NCBI RefSeq assembly: GCF_900096895.1
Contig: NZ_FMYO01000001.1
Coordinates: 806,001-870,000, forward strand
From: Acinetobacter kookii
GTDB taxonomy: Bacteria > Pseudomonadota > Gammaproteobacteria > Pseudomonadales > Moraxellaceae
DNA length: 64,000 nt
Reading direction: 5' to 3'
Part shown: positions 36,924 to 45,339 of the stretch, one piece after another
Layout of the letters: the number at the start of each line of letters is the position of its first letter
Numbering within the stretch: the stretch's first letter is position 1
Notes under the pieces: generated by a model
What the model saw: the letters and a program-made list of their open reading frames with translations, nothing else
Databases searched by the model: none
Told to the model about the DNA's origin: nothing
Program-made: the position numbers and the translations under genes

Positions 36924-37175
36924 ATATCCTCTTTTTTCATCATTGTTATAGCTTTTAGATTAACACTAATGAGTATTTTTCAATCATTATTTTTATAATT
37001 TTAATTCAATTATTTAAGATATATTTACAAATAAGCCCTGTGTAAATATGCGCAAGAGCAAAAATCATCAGGCATTATTTTCAGGTCCTGCCTGATATTG
37101 AAATATCGCTGTGATGATCCTGACGAAAACAGCGTGCCATAAATCATTTTATTTTACGTACAATGCAGTCTCATA

Positions 37176-38075
37176 TTGATGGATCATGATGAAATGTTTG
37201 ACCCTATTGCCCAGTCAGTGACTTACCAAAAGCTAAGACTGGATGCCCCCGTGACTGTGACCGTGAAGCGTTTGGATCAGATTCATCCACAAATTTCCGG
37301 CAACAAGTTTTTTAAACTGAAATACAACTTTCAGGAAGCACAGCAGCAAGGGTTTAAAAAAGTCCTGACTTTTGGCGGTGCCTATTCCAATCATATTGCT
37401 GCCACCGCTTATGCAGCGCATCTGTTTGGCTTTGCCAGTGTAGGCATGATCCGGGGGGAAGAACTCAAAGATAAAACGCTCAACCCTACCTTGGCCACGG
37501 CGCAGCAATTGGGTATGCAACTGCATTTTGTTTCACGTGAACAGTACCGGCAAAAAGATCAGCCTGAATATCTGGCCGCCTTAAAACAGCACTATCCGGA
37601 GCATTACCTCATTCCCGAAGGTGGAACGAATACGCTGGCCATTCAAGGCTGCAAGGAAATTTTAGCTGCCGAAGACCGGCACAACTATGACATGATCTGC
37701 TGTGCCGTTGGAACAGGTGGCACCATTTCAGGGCTGATTGAGGCAAGTGCAGCCCATCAAAGCGTGCTGGGTTTTTCGGCCTTAAAAGGCGATTTTTTAA
37801 AGTCGGAGGTCGAGCAATGGACGACGAAGAAAAACTGGAAAATCACCGATGCCTACTGCTGTGGTGGTTATGCCAAAACCACGCCAGCGCTGTTACAGTT
37901 TATGCATTCCTTCGAAGCCGAGCACCGCATTCCTTTAGAACAGGTTTATACCGCTAAAATGATGTACGGACTGATGGATTTAATTCAGCAAAATTACTTC
38001 CCGCAAGGTTCACGAATTTTGGTCATTCATACGGGCGGCTTGCAAGGTCGGCATAGAGATGAATATCTATCCTGA
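37176..38075 (+). CDS. D-cysteine desulfhydrase/ACC deaminase-like PLP enzyme
   Basis: A 299-residue fold-type II PLP enzyme. VKRLDQIHPQISGNKFFKLKYN holds the PLP lysine (in NKFFKLKYN). VLTFGGAYSNHIAATAYAA is the substrate-binding Ser/Asn loop. EGGTNTLAIQG and CCAVGTGGTISGLI bind the cofactor phosphate, and VIHTGGLQG the pyridine ring. It is a little shorter than E. coli DcyD (328). It likely breaks D-cysteine or a related amino acid to pyruvate, ammonia and sulfide; true ACC deamination is less likely without supporting context. 54 bases separate it from the next gene. Confidence 0.85.
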   Translation: MMDHDEMFDPIAQSVTYQKLRLDAPVTVTVKRLDQIHPQISGNKFFKLKYNFQEAQQQGFKKVLTFGGAYSNHIAATAYAAHLFGFASVGMIRGEELKDKTLNPTLATAQQLGMQLHFVSREQYRQKDQPEYLAALKQHYPEHYLIPEGGTNTLAIQGCKEILAAEDRHNYDMICCAVGTGGTISGLIEASAAHQSVLGFSALKGDFLKSEVEQWTTKKNWKITDAYCCGGYAKTTPALLQFMHSFEAEHRIPLEQVYTAKMMYGLMDLIQQNYFPQGSRILVIHTGGLQGRHRDEYLS

Positions 38076-38129
38076 AATTGAGCGCAAAATTGTCTATAAT
38101 GCCCTGCTTTTATCTCCCGCGGGTTACTC

Positions 38130-39329
38130 ATGTCTACAAATCAGTATGATGTCATTGTTTTAGGTGCAGGTGCATCAGGTCTGATGTTGGCATTTATGGC
38201 AGCCCAGCGTGGCCGTAAAGTTTTAGTACTGGAAAAAGCCAACAAGGTGGGCAAAAAAATCCTGATGTCAGGTGGCGGTAAATGTAATTTTACCAATCTG
38301 TACGTCGAGCCTGAAAACTACATTTCACATAACCCGCACTTCGTAATCTCGGCCTTAAGCCGCTATACCAACTGGGACTTTATTGGTCTGGTCTGTGAAC
38401 ATGGCATTGAATATGAAGAACGTAAACACGGTCAGTTATTTACCTTAAACGGGGCTAAGGAAATTTTGGCCATGCTGCTGGCTGAATGTGACAAAACCGG
38501 CCTAGTCGACATTAAAACCAGCTGTGAAGTCAAAGCGGTTACCGCTATAGATGATCAAGGTTTTCAGGTTGCAACTACTCTAGGTTATTTCCAGGCTGAA
38601 TCTGTCGTTGTGGCAACGGGCGGTTTGTCTGTACCGACGCTGGGCGGCTCAGGGATTGGTTATGACATTGCCAAACAGTTCGGCCATCATGTGCACCCGA
38701 CCCGTGCAGGCCTGGTGCCCTTTACTTTTTCCGACCAGTTTAAAGAGGTGACCACCCGTTTAAGCGGTAATGCCGTCGATGCTACCCTGTCGAATGATTT
38801 AAACAGTTTTACCGAAGCCCTGCTGTTTACCCATCGCGGTTTAAGTGGCCCAAGTTCATTACAGTTGTCCAACTACTGGAATGTCGGCCAAAGTTTTACC
38901 ATCAATTTCCTGCCTAATCTTGATCTGACAGATTTCTTTAAAGCCAAGAAATCCAGCCAGCCCAAAGTGTTGCTACGCACCTTGTTAAATGAGCATCTGC
39001 CAAAAAGTGTGGTACTGGAACTGCAAAATCTGATCTGGGCAGAATTTGCCGACACAGCGATCGGTAATTTGAGCGATGATAAACTGGAACAGGTCGCCAA
39101 GCGCCTGCATCATTTTGAAGTAAAACCCTCAGGAACCGAAGGCTACCGGACTGCGGAAGTGACCTTGGGCGGTGTTGATACCACTGAAGTATCATCCAAG
39201 ACCATGGAAAGCAAAAAACAGAAAGGCTTGTACTTTGTCGGTGAGGTTCTGGATGTGTCGGGTCATTTAGGTGGTTTTAATTTTCAATGGGCATGGGCGT
39301 CTGCACATGCCGCATCGCAGTATGTTTAA
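38130..39329 (+). CDS. YhiN/HI0933-family flavoprotein
   Basis: A 399-residue NAD(P)/FAD-dependent oxidoreductase of the HI0933 family. DVIVLGAGASGLMLAFMAAQRG is the FAD-binding start, with KVGKKILMSGGGKCNFTN directly after it, diagnostic for this family. VVATGGLSVPTLGGSGIGYDIAKQFGH lies in the middle. The C-terminal KGLYFVGEVLDVSGHLGGFNFQWAWASAHAA is the second FAD signature. The physiological reaction is unknown in these proteins. The gene may be co-transcribed with the preceding PLP enzyme. Confidence 0.9.
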   Translation: MSTNQYDVIVLGAGASGLMLAFMAAQRGRKVLVLEKANKVGKKILMSGGGKCNFTNLYVEPENYISHNPHFVISALSRYTNWDFIGLVCEHGIEYEERKHGQLFTLNGAKEILAMLLAECDKTGLVDIKTSCEVKAVTAIDDQGFQVATTLGYFQAESVVVATGGLSVPTLGGSGIGYDIAKQFGHHVHPTRAGLVPFTFSDQFKEVTTRLSGNAVDATLSNDLNSFTEALLFTHRGLSGPSSLQLSNYWNVGQSFTINFLPNLDLTDFFKAKKSSQPKVLLRTLLNEHLPKSVVLELQNLIWAEFADTAIGNLSDDKLEQVAKRLHHFEVKPSGTEGYRTAEVTLGGVDTTEVSSKTMESKKQKGLYFVGEVLDVSGHLGGFNFQWAWASAHAASQYV

Positions 39330-39344
39330 TCCATTGCAACTGAA

Positions 39345-39497
39345 TTATTCTAAATAATCCGTACGTAAAATTTCAATATTCTGCTTCTGCTGCATACGCA
39401 CAATTGCTTGATCCATCTTTGCAACTGCTTGTGTATGTTGGCAGTCTTGTTGAAATGCTTGCCCGACTAAACCTAAAAGTTTTTTAACTAACATCAT
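39345..39497 (-). CDS. Small protein of 50 residues
   Basis: Minus-strand frame from the tandem ATG at 39492-39497 to TAA at 39345: MMLVKKLLGLVGQAFQQDCQ, then a helical, glutamine-rich stretch (AKMDQAIVRMQQKQ), ending RTDYLE. A very good ribosome-binding site, GAGGGGA, lies seven bases before the start. The single cysteine and amphipathic pattern suggest a small soluble helical protein. I recognise no family. Its 3' end lies 15 bases from the convergent flavoprotein gene. Confidence 0.62.
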   Translation of the reverse strand: MMLVKKLLGLVGQAFQQDCQHTQAVAKMDQAIVRMQQKQNIEILRTDYLE

Positions 39498-39663
39498 AAT
39501 TTCCCCTCAATAATTATTTATACGTCCCAGTATAGAATGATGAATATTTCAAGAATATTAAAACTAAGTCTTTATATTCTTTAAATATTACAATTATATT
39601 TAGCATAATACATGCCAACAATCGAGCATTTATTGATTATTTTTTATCTAAATTTTCTCGATA

Positions 39664-39795
39664 TTATGGTTTTTTCTGTTGATGTTCAACTTTAAGTTTG
39701 GCAAATATAAATTTATATGCACTCATAAGAAACCCAACTGTTATACCTGCGATCACAATTGGTGCAAGAAACTTATTCGGTTCTCTTTTACTCAT
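39664..39795 (-). CDS. Small single-helix membrane protein of 43 residues
   Basis: From ATG 39793-39795, preceded by CAGGAG: MSKREPNKFLAPIVIAGITV begins the protein, with one membrane helix (about residues 9-30) and a basic tail ending EHQQKKP. A longer frame exists upstream but adds sequence without conserved character and lacks as good a site. It lies downstream of the large MscS-related gene on the same strand, separated from it by a long hairpin. Function unknown. Confidence 0.6.
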   Translation of the reverse strand: MSKREPNKFLAPIVIAGITVGFLMSAYKFIFAKLKVEHQQKKP

Positions 39796-39950
39796 TTTGC
39801 TCTCCTGTTCAGGATTAGGGTCTGTTGACGATCCGTCCATAATTTTGACAATGCATATTTTAACGGATCTCAGGCTTGCAATAGAAAATTCAGTCATTTT
39901 ACTGACCGCTTCATAACAATAGAGCAGCAAAAAACATACCCATCCCTTAT

Positions 39951-39979
39951 GCACAAACAAAGCAGCCCTTTGTTTGTGC
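39951..39979. terminator. 12-bp hairpin after the MscS-related gene
   Basis: GCACAAACAAAG (39951-39962) and CTTTGTTTGTGC (39968-39979) pair perfectly around CAGCC, 29 bases past the channel gene stop. The minus-strand tail is not U-rich at once (a T-run follows some 15 bases later), so it may be a processing or stability element. Confidence 0.5.
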
Positions 39980-40008
39980 AATATATGACCTATTGCTTTC
40001 CGCAATAA

Positions 40009-41943
40009 TTATTGGTCATCTTTGGGCTTAGGATTATTTTTGTCTGTGTTGCTGTGAAGATCAACATCAGACTCCGCCTCACCTGTAGATCCAAAAGGAT
40101 TATTTTCTGGCGGGTGCTTAGGATCAACACGGAAAGAATCTGGAACGCTCTGATCCTGATTTAGTTCATCCTGGGGTGCCGTGGTTAATGAGGCAGGAGT
40201 TGGATTGGATAAACCCGGAGTCGAAACATTTTTTTGATCAGCTCCTGGAAAGTGAGACTCGGCAATCGGTTTTGCCGGATCAGAAGCAGGTGCTGCTCCC
40301 CCATCCATTTCCAGTTCAGAAGATTTATCCACCGATGCATCAGAACCTGGTTTTGAATTTTCCGTGCCATGTTCAGTAAATTCACGTGCGGCCTGGGCGG
40401 AAACTGAGCTTGAACTCTGCCCTGAACTGATTCGGTCCGAATTGTCCTGACGCAAGGGATTAGGCTGCTTCGCCTCTTTTTTGCATTTATCAATCAAGTC
40501 GGTCAAGACACGTTGTGCCGGATCGCGCCCACCTAAACCAAAGGCCAATGCGAAGGCAACGGCGACAGCACCCAAAGTTAAGCCGAAAGCCAGATTGACG
40601 ATGGAATCGGCAATACCCATTGCACGCAAGCCCATGGCAATCACCAAGCCCATAATCAATATACGAACCAGATTTGCCAGCCAGCGTGAACTGACATATT
40701 CACCTCGTCCAATCACCTTGGCCACCAGATTTGCCAGCCAGAATCCAATCATCAGGATGACTGCACCTAGCAAGATATTGGCACCAAATTGAATAAACAT
40801 TGAAATCAGTACACTGATCTGTTCAAAACCAAGCCGGTTTGCTGCTTCAGATACCGCAAACAGCATGGTAAAGAACACTATCAGATAACCAATAATTGAC
40901 GATACTTTAGTTGTGCCTAAAAAGCGTTGCGCATCCATTTTGGCAGGAATTTCATCCACACCCGTTCCAGAAACAATGTCCACCACCAGTTTAGCCACAA
41001 AGCGTGACACCACATACGCCAGAATAAGAATCAGGGCAGCTGCAATAATATGGGGAATGGCATTCATGATTTCATACAACATGGCCGTGGCCGGTTGTGA
41101 AATCGCTTCAACGCCCAGCGCTTCAAAGCCAATAATCAGGGCAGTAATGATAATAATCGCAAAGACAAATGAGCCGAGTACCTGAGGCAGATTGGAATTT
41201 TTAAACATCCCGATTTTCTGGGCATGCTGCTGTAGATTTAAACTGCCCACCAGACCTTCGACAATACCGCGTACAATTTTTGCCAGAATATAACCGACAA
41301 ATACAATCACAGCGGCAATAAAGATATTCGGCAAGAATGAGACAACTTCATTTACCATGTTCTGCACTGGAGCAAGCAATCCGGTTAAGCCCAGAATCGA
41401 CAGTACAATTGGCAAGAATAATAATAAAATCAGCCAATAAACAATGTCACTAATGTTCTGGCTAATTGGGCTGACACCCACATCAGCACTTAACTTTTCA
41501 TCCAGTTCAGTTCGGTCCAGCAGTTTTTGCAGTCCCATTTTGACCAGATTCGCAACAATCCAGCCAATAAAACCGACCGCAATAGCTGCTAGAAGTTGAG
41601 GAATAAACAACAGGAATTGCTGGATCATATTGCTGAATGGCCCGCTCACGCTGGTGAGATTCAGCACATTCAACGCGCCTATGACGGCAATGATCATTAC
41701 AATCCAGAAGATGATACGCGAAATGATATTTTCAACATTTGAGCGATGTCCTGTCGCTCCAGAAAGTCTTTGATTTGTTCCAAGCTTTTGTAAAACTTTT
41801 TTAATTCCTGCCGCAATAATAAGGGCAACAATCCAACCTATGATTAAAATGGCGATGGCAGCGAGAATAGGATGAAACTGATTCCAATAGTACATCGCAT
41901 CAAATTCACCCCCTCTAGGGCCTCCAGAAAAATACTCATTCAT
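40009..41943 (-). CDS. Large MscS-related channel protein with multiple TM-helix repeats
   Basis: A 644-residue membrane protein built from repeated units of the 'conserved TM helix' type. Similar blocks recur at about residues 28-50 (ILAAIAILIIGWIVALIIAAGI), 112-135 (LLAAIAVGFIGWIVANLVKMG), 205-225, 300-320 and 386-410, each beginning with P or I and ending in a glycine-rich helix. The last membrane part (GLTLGAVAVAFALAFGLGGRDPA) resembles the pore helix of MscS relatives. After about residue 490 the chain is hydrophilic, rich in S, D, P and N, and probably disordered. A role in osmotic stress release is inferred. No beta-rich MscS cytoplasmic domain is visible. Confidence 0.84.
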   Translation of the reverse strand: MNEYFSGGPRGGEFDAMYYWNQFHPILAAIAILIIGWIVALIIAAGIKKVLQKLGTNQRLSGATGHRSNVENIISRIIFWIVMIIAVIGALNVLNLTSVSGPFSNMIQQFLLFIPQLLAAIAVGFIGWIVANLVKMGLQKLLDRTELDEKLSADVGVSPISQNISDIVYWLILLLFLPIVLSILGLTGLLAPVQNMVNEVVSFLPNIFIAAVIVFVGYILAKIVRGIVEGLVGSLNLQQHAQKIGMFKNSNLPQVLGSFVFAIIIITALIIGFEALGVEAISQPATAMLYEIMNAIPHIIAAALILILAYVVSRFVAKLVVDIVSGTGVDEIPAKMDAQRFLGTTKVSSIIGYLIVFFTMLFAVSEAANRLGFEQISVLISMFIQFGANILLGAVILMIGFWLANLVAKVIGRGEYVSSRWLANLVRILIMGLVIAMGLRAMGIADSIVNLAFGLTLGAVAVAFALAFGLGGRDPAQRVLTDLIDKCKKEAKQPNPLRQDNSDRISSGQSSSSVSAQAAREFTEHGTENSKPGSDASVDKSSELEMDGGAAPASDPAKPIAESHFPGADQKNVSTPGLSNPTPASLTTAPQDELNQDQSVPDSFRVDPKHPPENNPFGSTGEAESDVDLHSNTDKNNPKPKDDQ

Positions 41944-42108
41944 ATTGTCATGTCCTCTTGTTATTACTTATTGAATTTCTACAGATGAATACTGGTTTAT
42001 GTTGGCTCAGCTCAACCTAAAATGATGACGTTAAGAACACATTAGAATTCGATTATTTTTTCTTCAATACAAACTCGCATAAATACAACAAAAGCGCACA
42101 TTAGATTG

Positions 42109-42141
42109 CAAAAAGCTCCAATCCTTTCAGATCAGAGCTTT
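42109..42141 (-). terminator. Terminator after the 42.2-kb gene
   Basis: AAAGCTC (42112-42118) pairs with GAGCTTT (42135-42141); on the minus strand CTTTTTGC follows. It lies 26 bases past the stop of the small membrane protein gene. Confidence 0.65.
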
Positions 42142-42166
42142 AAATAATGACATTGAGATTATGCGT

Positions 42167-42511
42167 TTAGTTGCTGTTGCCTCGACCGATACCGACATTA
42201 TCGGTCGCCTCACCTATTGCACTTTTTTCACCCGGTTCTGTTACAGTATCGGCGTCTGTAGCAACGGCTTCATCGGTTGCTGTTGCAGTGCCGGTAGTCG
42301 CGGTATTGTTTGGTGTGGCAGGTTGGACAGTAGGGTCAGGATGCCCTGGAGGAGCATCTTGTGATTCCGGTTTGGTATAGGCAAACATGTAAACCAGTAC
42401 GGCAATGAAAAACACCCCTACAAGAAGAAGGATATACACTGGCAAACGTTTTTTTTGAGATCTTTCTTCTTCACTCGTAACATGAGGCGGTTTATTAAAA
42501 TCATGTGTCAT
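42167..42511 (-). CDS. Single-helix protein with low-complexity tail
   Basis: A 114-residue protein: a charged N-terminus (EEERSQKKR), one membrane helix (about residues 24-45, VYILLLVGVFFIAVLVYMFA) and a long tail rich in P, T, A, D and E. The basic side before the helix predicts an N-in, C-out topology with a periplasmic tail. A GAGGGGAAAA ribosome-binding site precedes the start. No family recognised. It lies upstream of the MscS-related gene on the same strand but has its own terminator. Confidence 0.72.
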   Translation of the reverse strand: MTHDFNKPPHVTSEEERSQKKRLPVYILLLVGVFFIAVLVYMFAYTKPESQDAPPGHPDPTVQPATPNNTATTGTATATDEAVATDADTVTEPGEKSAIGEATDNVGIGRGNSN

Positions 42512-42974
42512 GTTTTTTCCCCTCTTTTATTTCATTCCATGTATTTATATTAACTATATTTCCTGATCAGTTATGTATAAAAGCATAGTGACATAGTGAA
42601 GACTTGTAATTTTCACTTAAAAAACAGCAGTTCAGAAAGCAGTTGTTTAAATGTGTTTAAGGCAAGAAGGTTGTGTCGATTCAATTTCCAGTCAGGCTAT
42701 CATTCTTTTCTATAGCTCTTTTAAAGTTATTGCTGTTGTTGCCTTTATCGCAGTCTATGGAACTGTTATTCCATTTTTATATGTGGAACAAGACACTGTT
42801 ATTTTAATTGAAGCCCCGGCAAAATTTTAACCATGCAAAGGAAATGAATTTAAGTTACGGTTTTTAAAATAGGAAAATTAACCGATTTTTTAAACCTGCC
42901 TAAGCTTTCAGGATGAAGCATGCTTTAGGTGCTGAAAGGCTTAAAATGAGCTATAATTATCCACCTCGTTTTTC
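42512..42974. other. Intergenic stretch with a promoter-like TATAAT
   Basis: 463 bases without a supported gene. Near its end TATAAT at 42952-42957 is a consensus -10 box, which would start transcription only about ten bases before the first ATG of the next gene. No clear -35 box is seen at the right distance. The rest shows nothing that I can name. Confidence 0.45.
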
Positions 42975-43412
42975 ATGCTGCTTAACTTTATGGCGTATCG
43001 TCAGCAATCTGTAACGCTTGATTTGGACACTGACGTCACTCATCAATGTTGTTTGCATTACACTCGTGATGGACATCTCATTGGGATTATTGAATTTAAT
43101 AAGCCGAGTTACGTGCTTAAATGGGGTGATCTGGAATATTTCCGTCGCCGTACCGAAGAATTTTCTGTGATGCCGTTTCCTGAATGCATCAATGCCATGG
43201 TAATTGACATTCGCAATATTGCCCCGTTTATAGACAATGAAGTGCCCATTATTCCTTGGCGCTTACTGGAAGAAGAATGTCCGATCCGTCTGGTGGTTCC
43301 CCAAGAACGGCTTGAATATTATGCAGGGATTTTTGAACCCACCTGGCTGACCAGTGATGTGGATACTGCCATTCAGGAAATCCGTGAATTTATTGATATG
43401 TTTGTTCACTAA
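42975..43412 (+). CDS. Uncharacterised 145-residue protein
   Basis: Soluble protein with no signal peptide or membrane helix. It contains CCLHYTRDGHLIGIIEFNKP, KWGDLEYFRRRTEEFSVMPF and IDNEVPIIPWRLLEEECPIRL. I do not recognise the family. Start is ambiguous: ATG 42975 is used here, but ATG 42990 (MAYRQQ...) is equally possible and neither has a ribosome-binding site. With the TATAAT box at 42952 the leader would be very short, so leaderless-type initiation may apply. It is closed by its own strong terminator. Confidence 0.75.
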   Translation: MLLNFMAYRQQSVTLDLDTDVTHQCCLHYTRDGHLIGIIEFNKPSYVLKWGDLEYFRRRTEEFSVMPFPECINAMVIDIRNIAPFIDNEVPIIPWRLLEEECPIRLVVPQERLEYYAGIFEPTWLTSDVDTAIQEIREFIDMFVH

Positions 43413-43424
43413 ACTAGTGATCAT

Positions 43425-43452
43425 AAAAAACCTCCATATTGGAGGTTTTTTT
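43425..43452 (+). terminator. Terminator after the 42.98-kb gene
   Basis: A run of A, then CCTCCA-TAT-TGGAGG, then seven T: a classical, probably bidirectional, Rho-independent terminator. Confidence 0.9.
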
Positions 43453-43455
43453 GTG

Positions 43456-43557
43456 ACTAAATCTCCTCCCTTTTTTAAAGGGAGGTCAGGAGGGATGAAT
43501 TTTTAGATGATTTCCATCTGATTGAATTTCCCCAACTCCTCCTTTTACCTCAAGTCA
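43456..43557. repeat. REP-like intergenic palindromes
   Basis: CTCCCTTT-TTTAAAGGGAG near 43467-43484, followed by GTCAGGAGGGAT, resembles the REP-type elements common between Acinetobacter genes. A second, opposite-facing CTCCTCC-rich stretch lies at about 43534-43545, so this may be a pair. Copy number elsewhere cannot be judged from one window. Confidence 0.45.
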
Positions 43558-43558
43558 C

Positions 43559-44320
43559 TTACCAATAATTCTCCACCGCAATATTACCTTCACCACGACG
43601 GTTCATTTTCAAGCCACGTGCTTTTAATGCTTCTTTGGTGTCTTCCACCATTTGCGGGTTACCGCACAGCATGACATGGCTGGTGTCTACATTAAATTGC
43701 AGCCCCACCGCTTTTTCCAGTTCGCCATTTTCAATCAGTACCGGTAAACGGTCATGCAAGGCTGCATGAGGGTCACGGGTAATAATCGGTATAAATTTAA
43801 AGCCCGTATGCCCTTCGCCAAAGGTTTCAGCAATTTCCTGAATACGCTCGACATAAGCCAGTTCGGCTTCAGTACGTACACTATAGACCAGATTGATCTT
43901 TTGATATTTCGACCAGGTTTCAAAGTCTTGCAGCATGGAAATAAATGGTGCCAACCCCGTGCCAGTGGCAAGTAGCCATAAGTCATGCGGCAAAGGAAGC
44001 TGATAACGTGCCAAGGTTAAAAAACCATAGGGGATTTTTTCCAGGTACAGCTCATCACCAACTTGTAGATGTTGCAGGTTAGAAGTGAATGCACCGTCTG
44101 GCACGACAATTGAAAAGAATTCCAGGATTTCATCAAAAGGCGATGACACCACGGAATAAGCCCGAACCACCAGTTCATCGCCTACTTTTAGGCCAATACG
44201 TGCAAACTGACCTGCGGTAAATTTAAAATGCGCAGGTCGAGTCATGGTAAAACTGAATAAGGTATTGGTCCAGCGGTGTACAGATAAAACTTTTTCTAAG
44301 CTAAATTTTTCAATTGACAT
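43559..44320 (-). CDS. fpr: Ferredoxin/flavodoxin-NADP+ reductase
   Basis: Moves electrons between NADPH and ferredoxin or flavodoxin; linked to oxidative-stress defence. From ATG 44320 it has 253 residues; a frame starting at 44368 adds 16 residues unlike the family. FAD site: VRAYSVVSSPFDEILEFFS. NADP site: LWLLATGTGLAPFISMLQD. Late block: HVMLCGNPQMVEDTKEAL, with the aromatic C-terminus VENYW that stacks on the flavin. It is divergent from a LysR regulator with 85 bases between starts, the arrangement of fprA-finR in Pseudomonas. Confidence 0.94.
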   Translation of the reverse strand: MSIEKFSLEKVLSVHRWTNTLFSFTMTRPAHFKFTAGQFARIGLKVGDELVVRAYSVVSSPFDEILEFFSIVVPDGAFTSNLQHLQVGDELYLEKIPYGFLTLARYQLPLPHDLWLLATGTGLAPFISMLQDFETWSKYQKINLVYSVRTEAELAYVERIQEIAETFGEGHTGFKFIPIITRDPHAALHDRLPVLIENGELEKAVGLQFNVDTSHVMLCGNPQMVEDTKEALKARGLKMNRRGEGNIAVENYW

Positions 44321-44405
44321 GATTTCAGCGTGGCATGAAAGACTGTGCTCATGGTAGCATGACCACATAATTTATTAATATTTTTTAAATGTTAAGGCTC
44401 TATTC

Positions 44406-45287
44406 ATGCGCATGACCTTACGCCAGTTGGCTGTTTTTGTAGCAGTCGCACAAGAAGGCACAGTAACCAAAGCCAGCGATGCCGTTAAGCTCACGCAAAG
44501 TGCTGCAAGTATGGCTTTAGCGGATTTGGAAGATGGCTTGGGTGCTCCACTGTTTGACCGTCTCGGTAAACGTCTACAACTCAATGATTTAGGTCGTTTC
44601 TTACTTCCGCAAGCGCTGGAAATTTTAGGTCGCTGCGAAGCTTTTGAACAGGCGGCCAAAGGTGAATTGCAAAGTATTGACCTGCGCTTGGGAGCCACCT
44701 TAACCATCAGTGATTACCTGATGCCCGACCTGATGGCGGACTTTTTGCAAATTCAGCCGCAAGCACATTTGCAGTTGCAAGTCGGCAATACCCGTCAGAT
44801 GATTGAAGCCGTGAACCAGTTCCAGCTGGATTTAGCCTTGATTGAAGGTTCATGTCATCTTCCACAGTTGCAATGTATACACTGGCGCGATGATGAACTG
44901 GCAGTATGCTGTTCACCCGAGCATCCATTGGCAAAACTGAACCGTGCAATTACCGCTAAAGATTTTGACCATGTCGAATGGATTTTACGTGAAGAAGGTT
45001 CAGGTACCCGTGAGGTGTTTGACAATGCCATTTTAAAAGACCTTCCAGATGCCAATATCCGTTTAACACTCGGTCATAATGAAGCGATTCTTAAAATTGT
45101 GGCTGGCGGTTTAGGCATGTCCTGTATTTCTAAACTCGCCATTGAACCTTTACGTGAAAAAGGTCAGCTGGTCATTTTAGACACCCCTTTCTGGCAGCTG
45201 ACCCGTCCTTTATTCATGTTGGTGCATCGGCAAAAATATCAGGGACCTGGTCTAAAAGCCTTTATAAAATTTTGCGAAGATAAATAA
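44406..45287 (+). CDS. LysR-family regulator, FinR-like
   Basis: A 293-residue LysR-type activator. The winged helix is at the N-terminus (LRQLAVFVAVAQEGTVTKASDAVKLTQSAASMALADLEDGLG), followed by the co-inducer domain, with GATLTISDYLMPDLMADF and LREEGSGTREVFDNAI. It is divergent from fpr, as FinR is in Pseudomonas putida, where it is required for fprA induction by oxidants. That function is inferred here from gene order. A second ATG two codons in is an alternative start. Confidence 0.87.
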   Translation: MRMTLRQLAVFVAVAQEGTVTKASDAVKLTQSAASMALADLEDGLGAPLFDRLGKRLQLNDLGRFLLPQALEILGRCEAFEQAAKGELQSIDLRLGATLTISDYLMPDLMADFLQIQPQAHLQLQVGNTRQMIEAVNQFQLDLALIEGSCHLPQLQCIHWRDDELAVCCSPEHPLAKLNRAITAKDFDHVEWILREEGSGTREVFDNAILKDLPDANIRLTLGHNEAILKIVAGGLGMSCISKLAIEPLREKGQLVILDTPFWQLTRPLFMLVHRQKYQGPGLKAFIKFCEDK

Positions 45288-45298
45288 TTTCTGTATTT

Positions 45299-45327
45299 AA
45301 AAGGCGCCCGTGGAGGCGCTTTTTTAT
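45299..45327. terminator. Bidirectional terminator
   Basis: AAGGCGCC (45301-45308) and GGCGCTTT (45315-45322) form an 8-bp stem with one G-U pair and a T-run. It lies between the convergent finR-like and cold-shock genes. Confidence 0.8.
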
Positions 45328-45339
45328 TTTCGACTCGTT

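Noticed and set aside
39796..40005. Insertion-sequence end near GGGTCTGTTGACGATC and the longer frame through it
   Set aside because: I found no matching inverted end, no target duplication and no transposase; the phrase alone is not evidence.
40176..41185. Long open frames opposite the MscS-related gene
   Set aside because: They are the antisense shadow of a repetitive coding sequence, without ribosome-binding sites.
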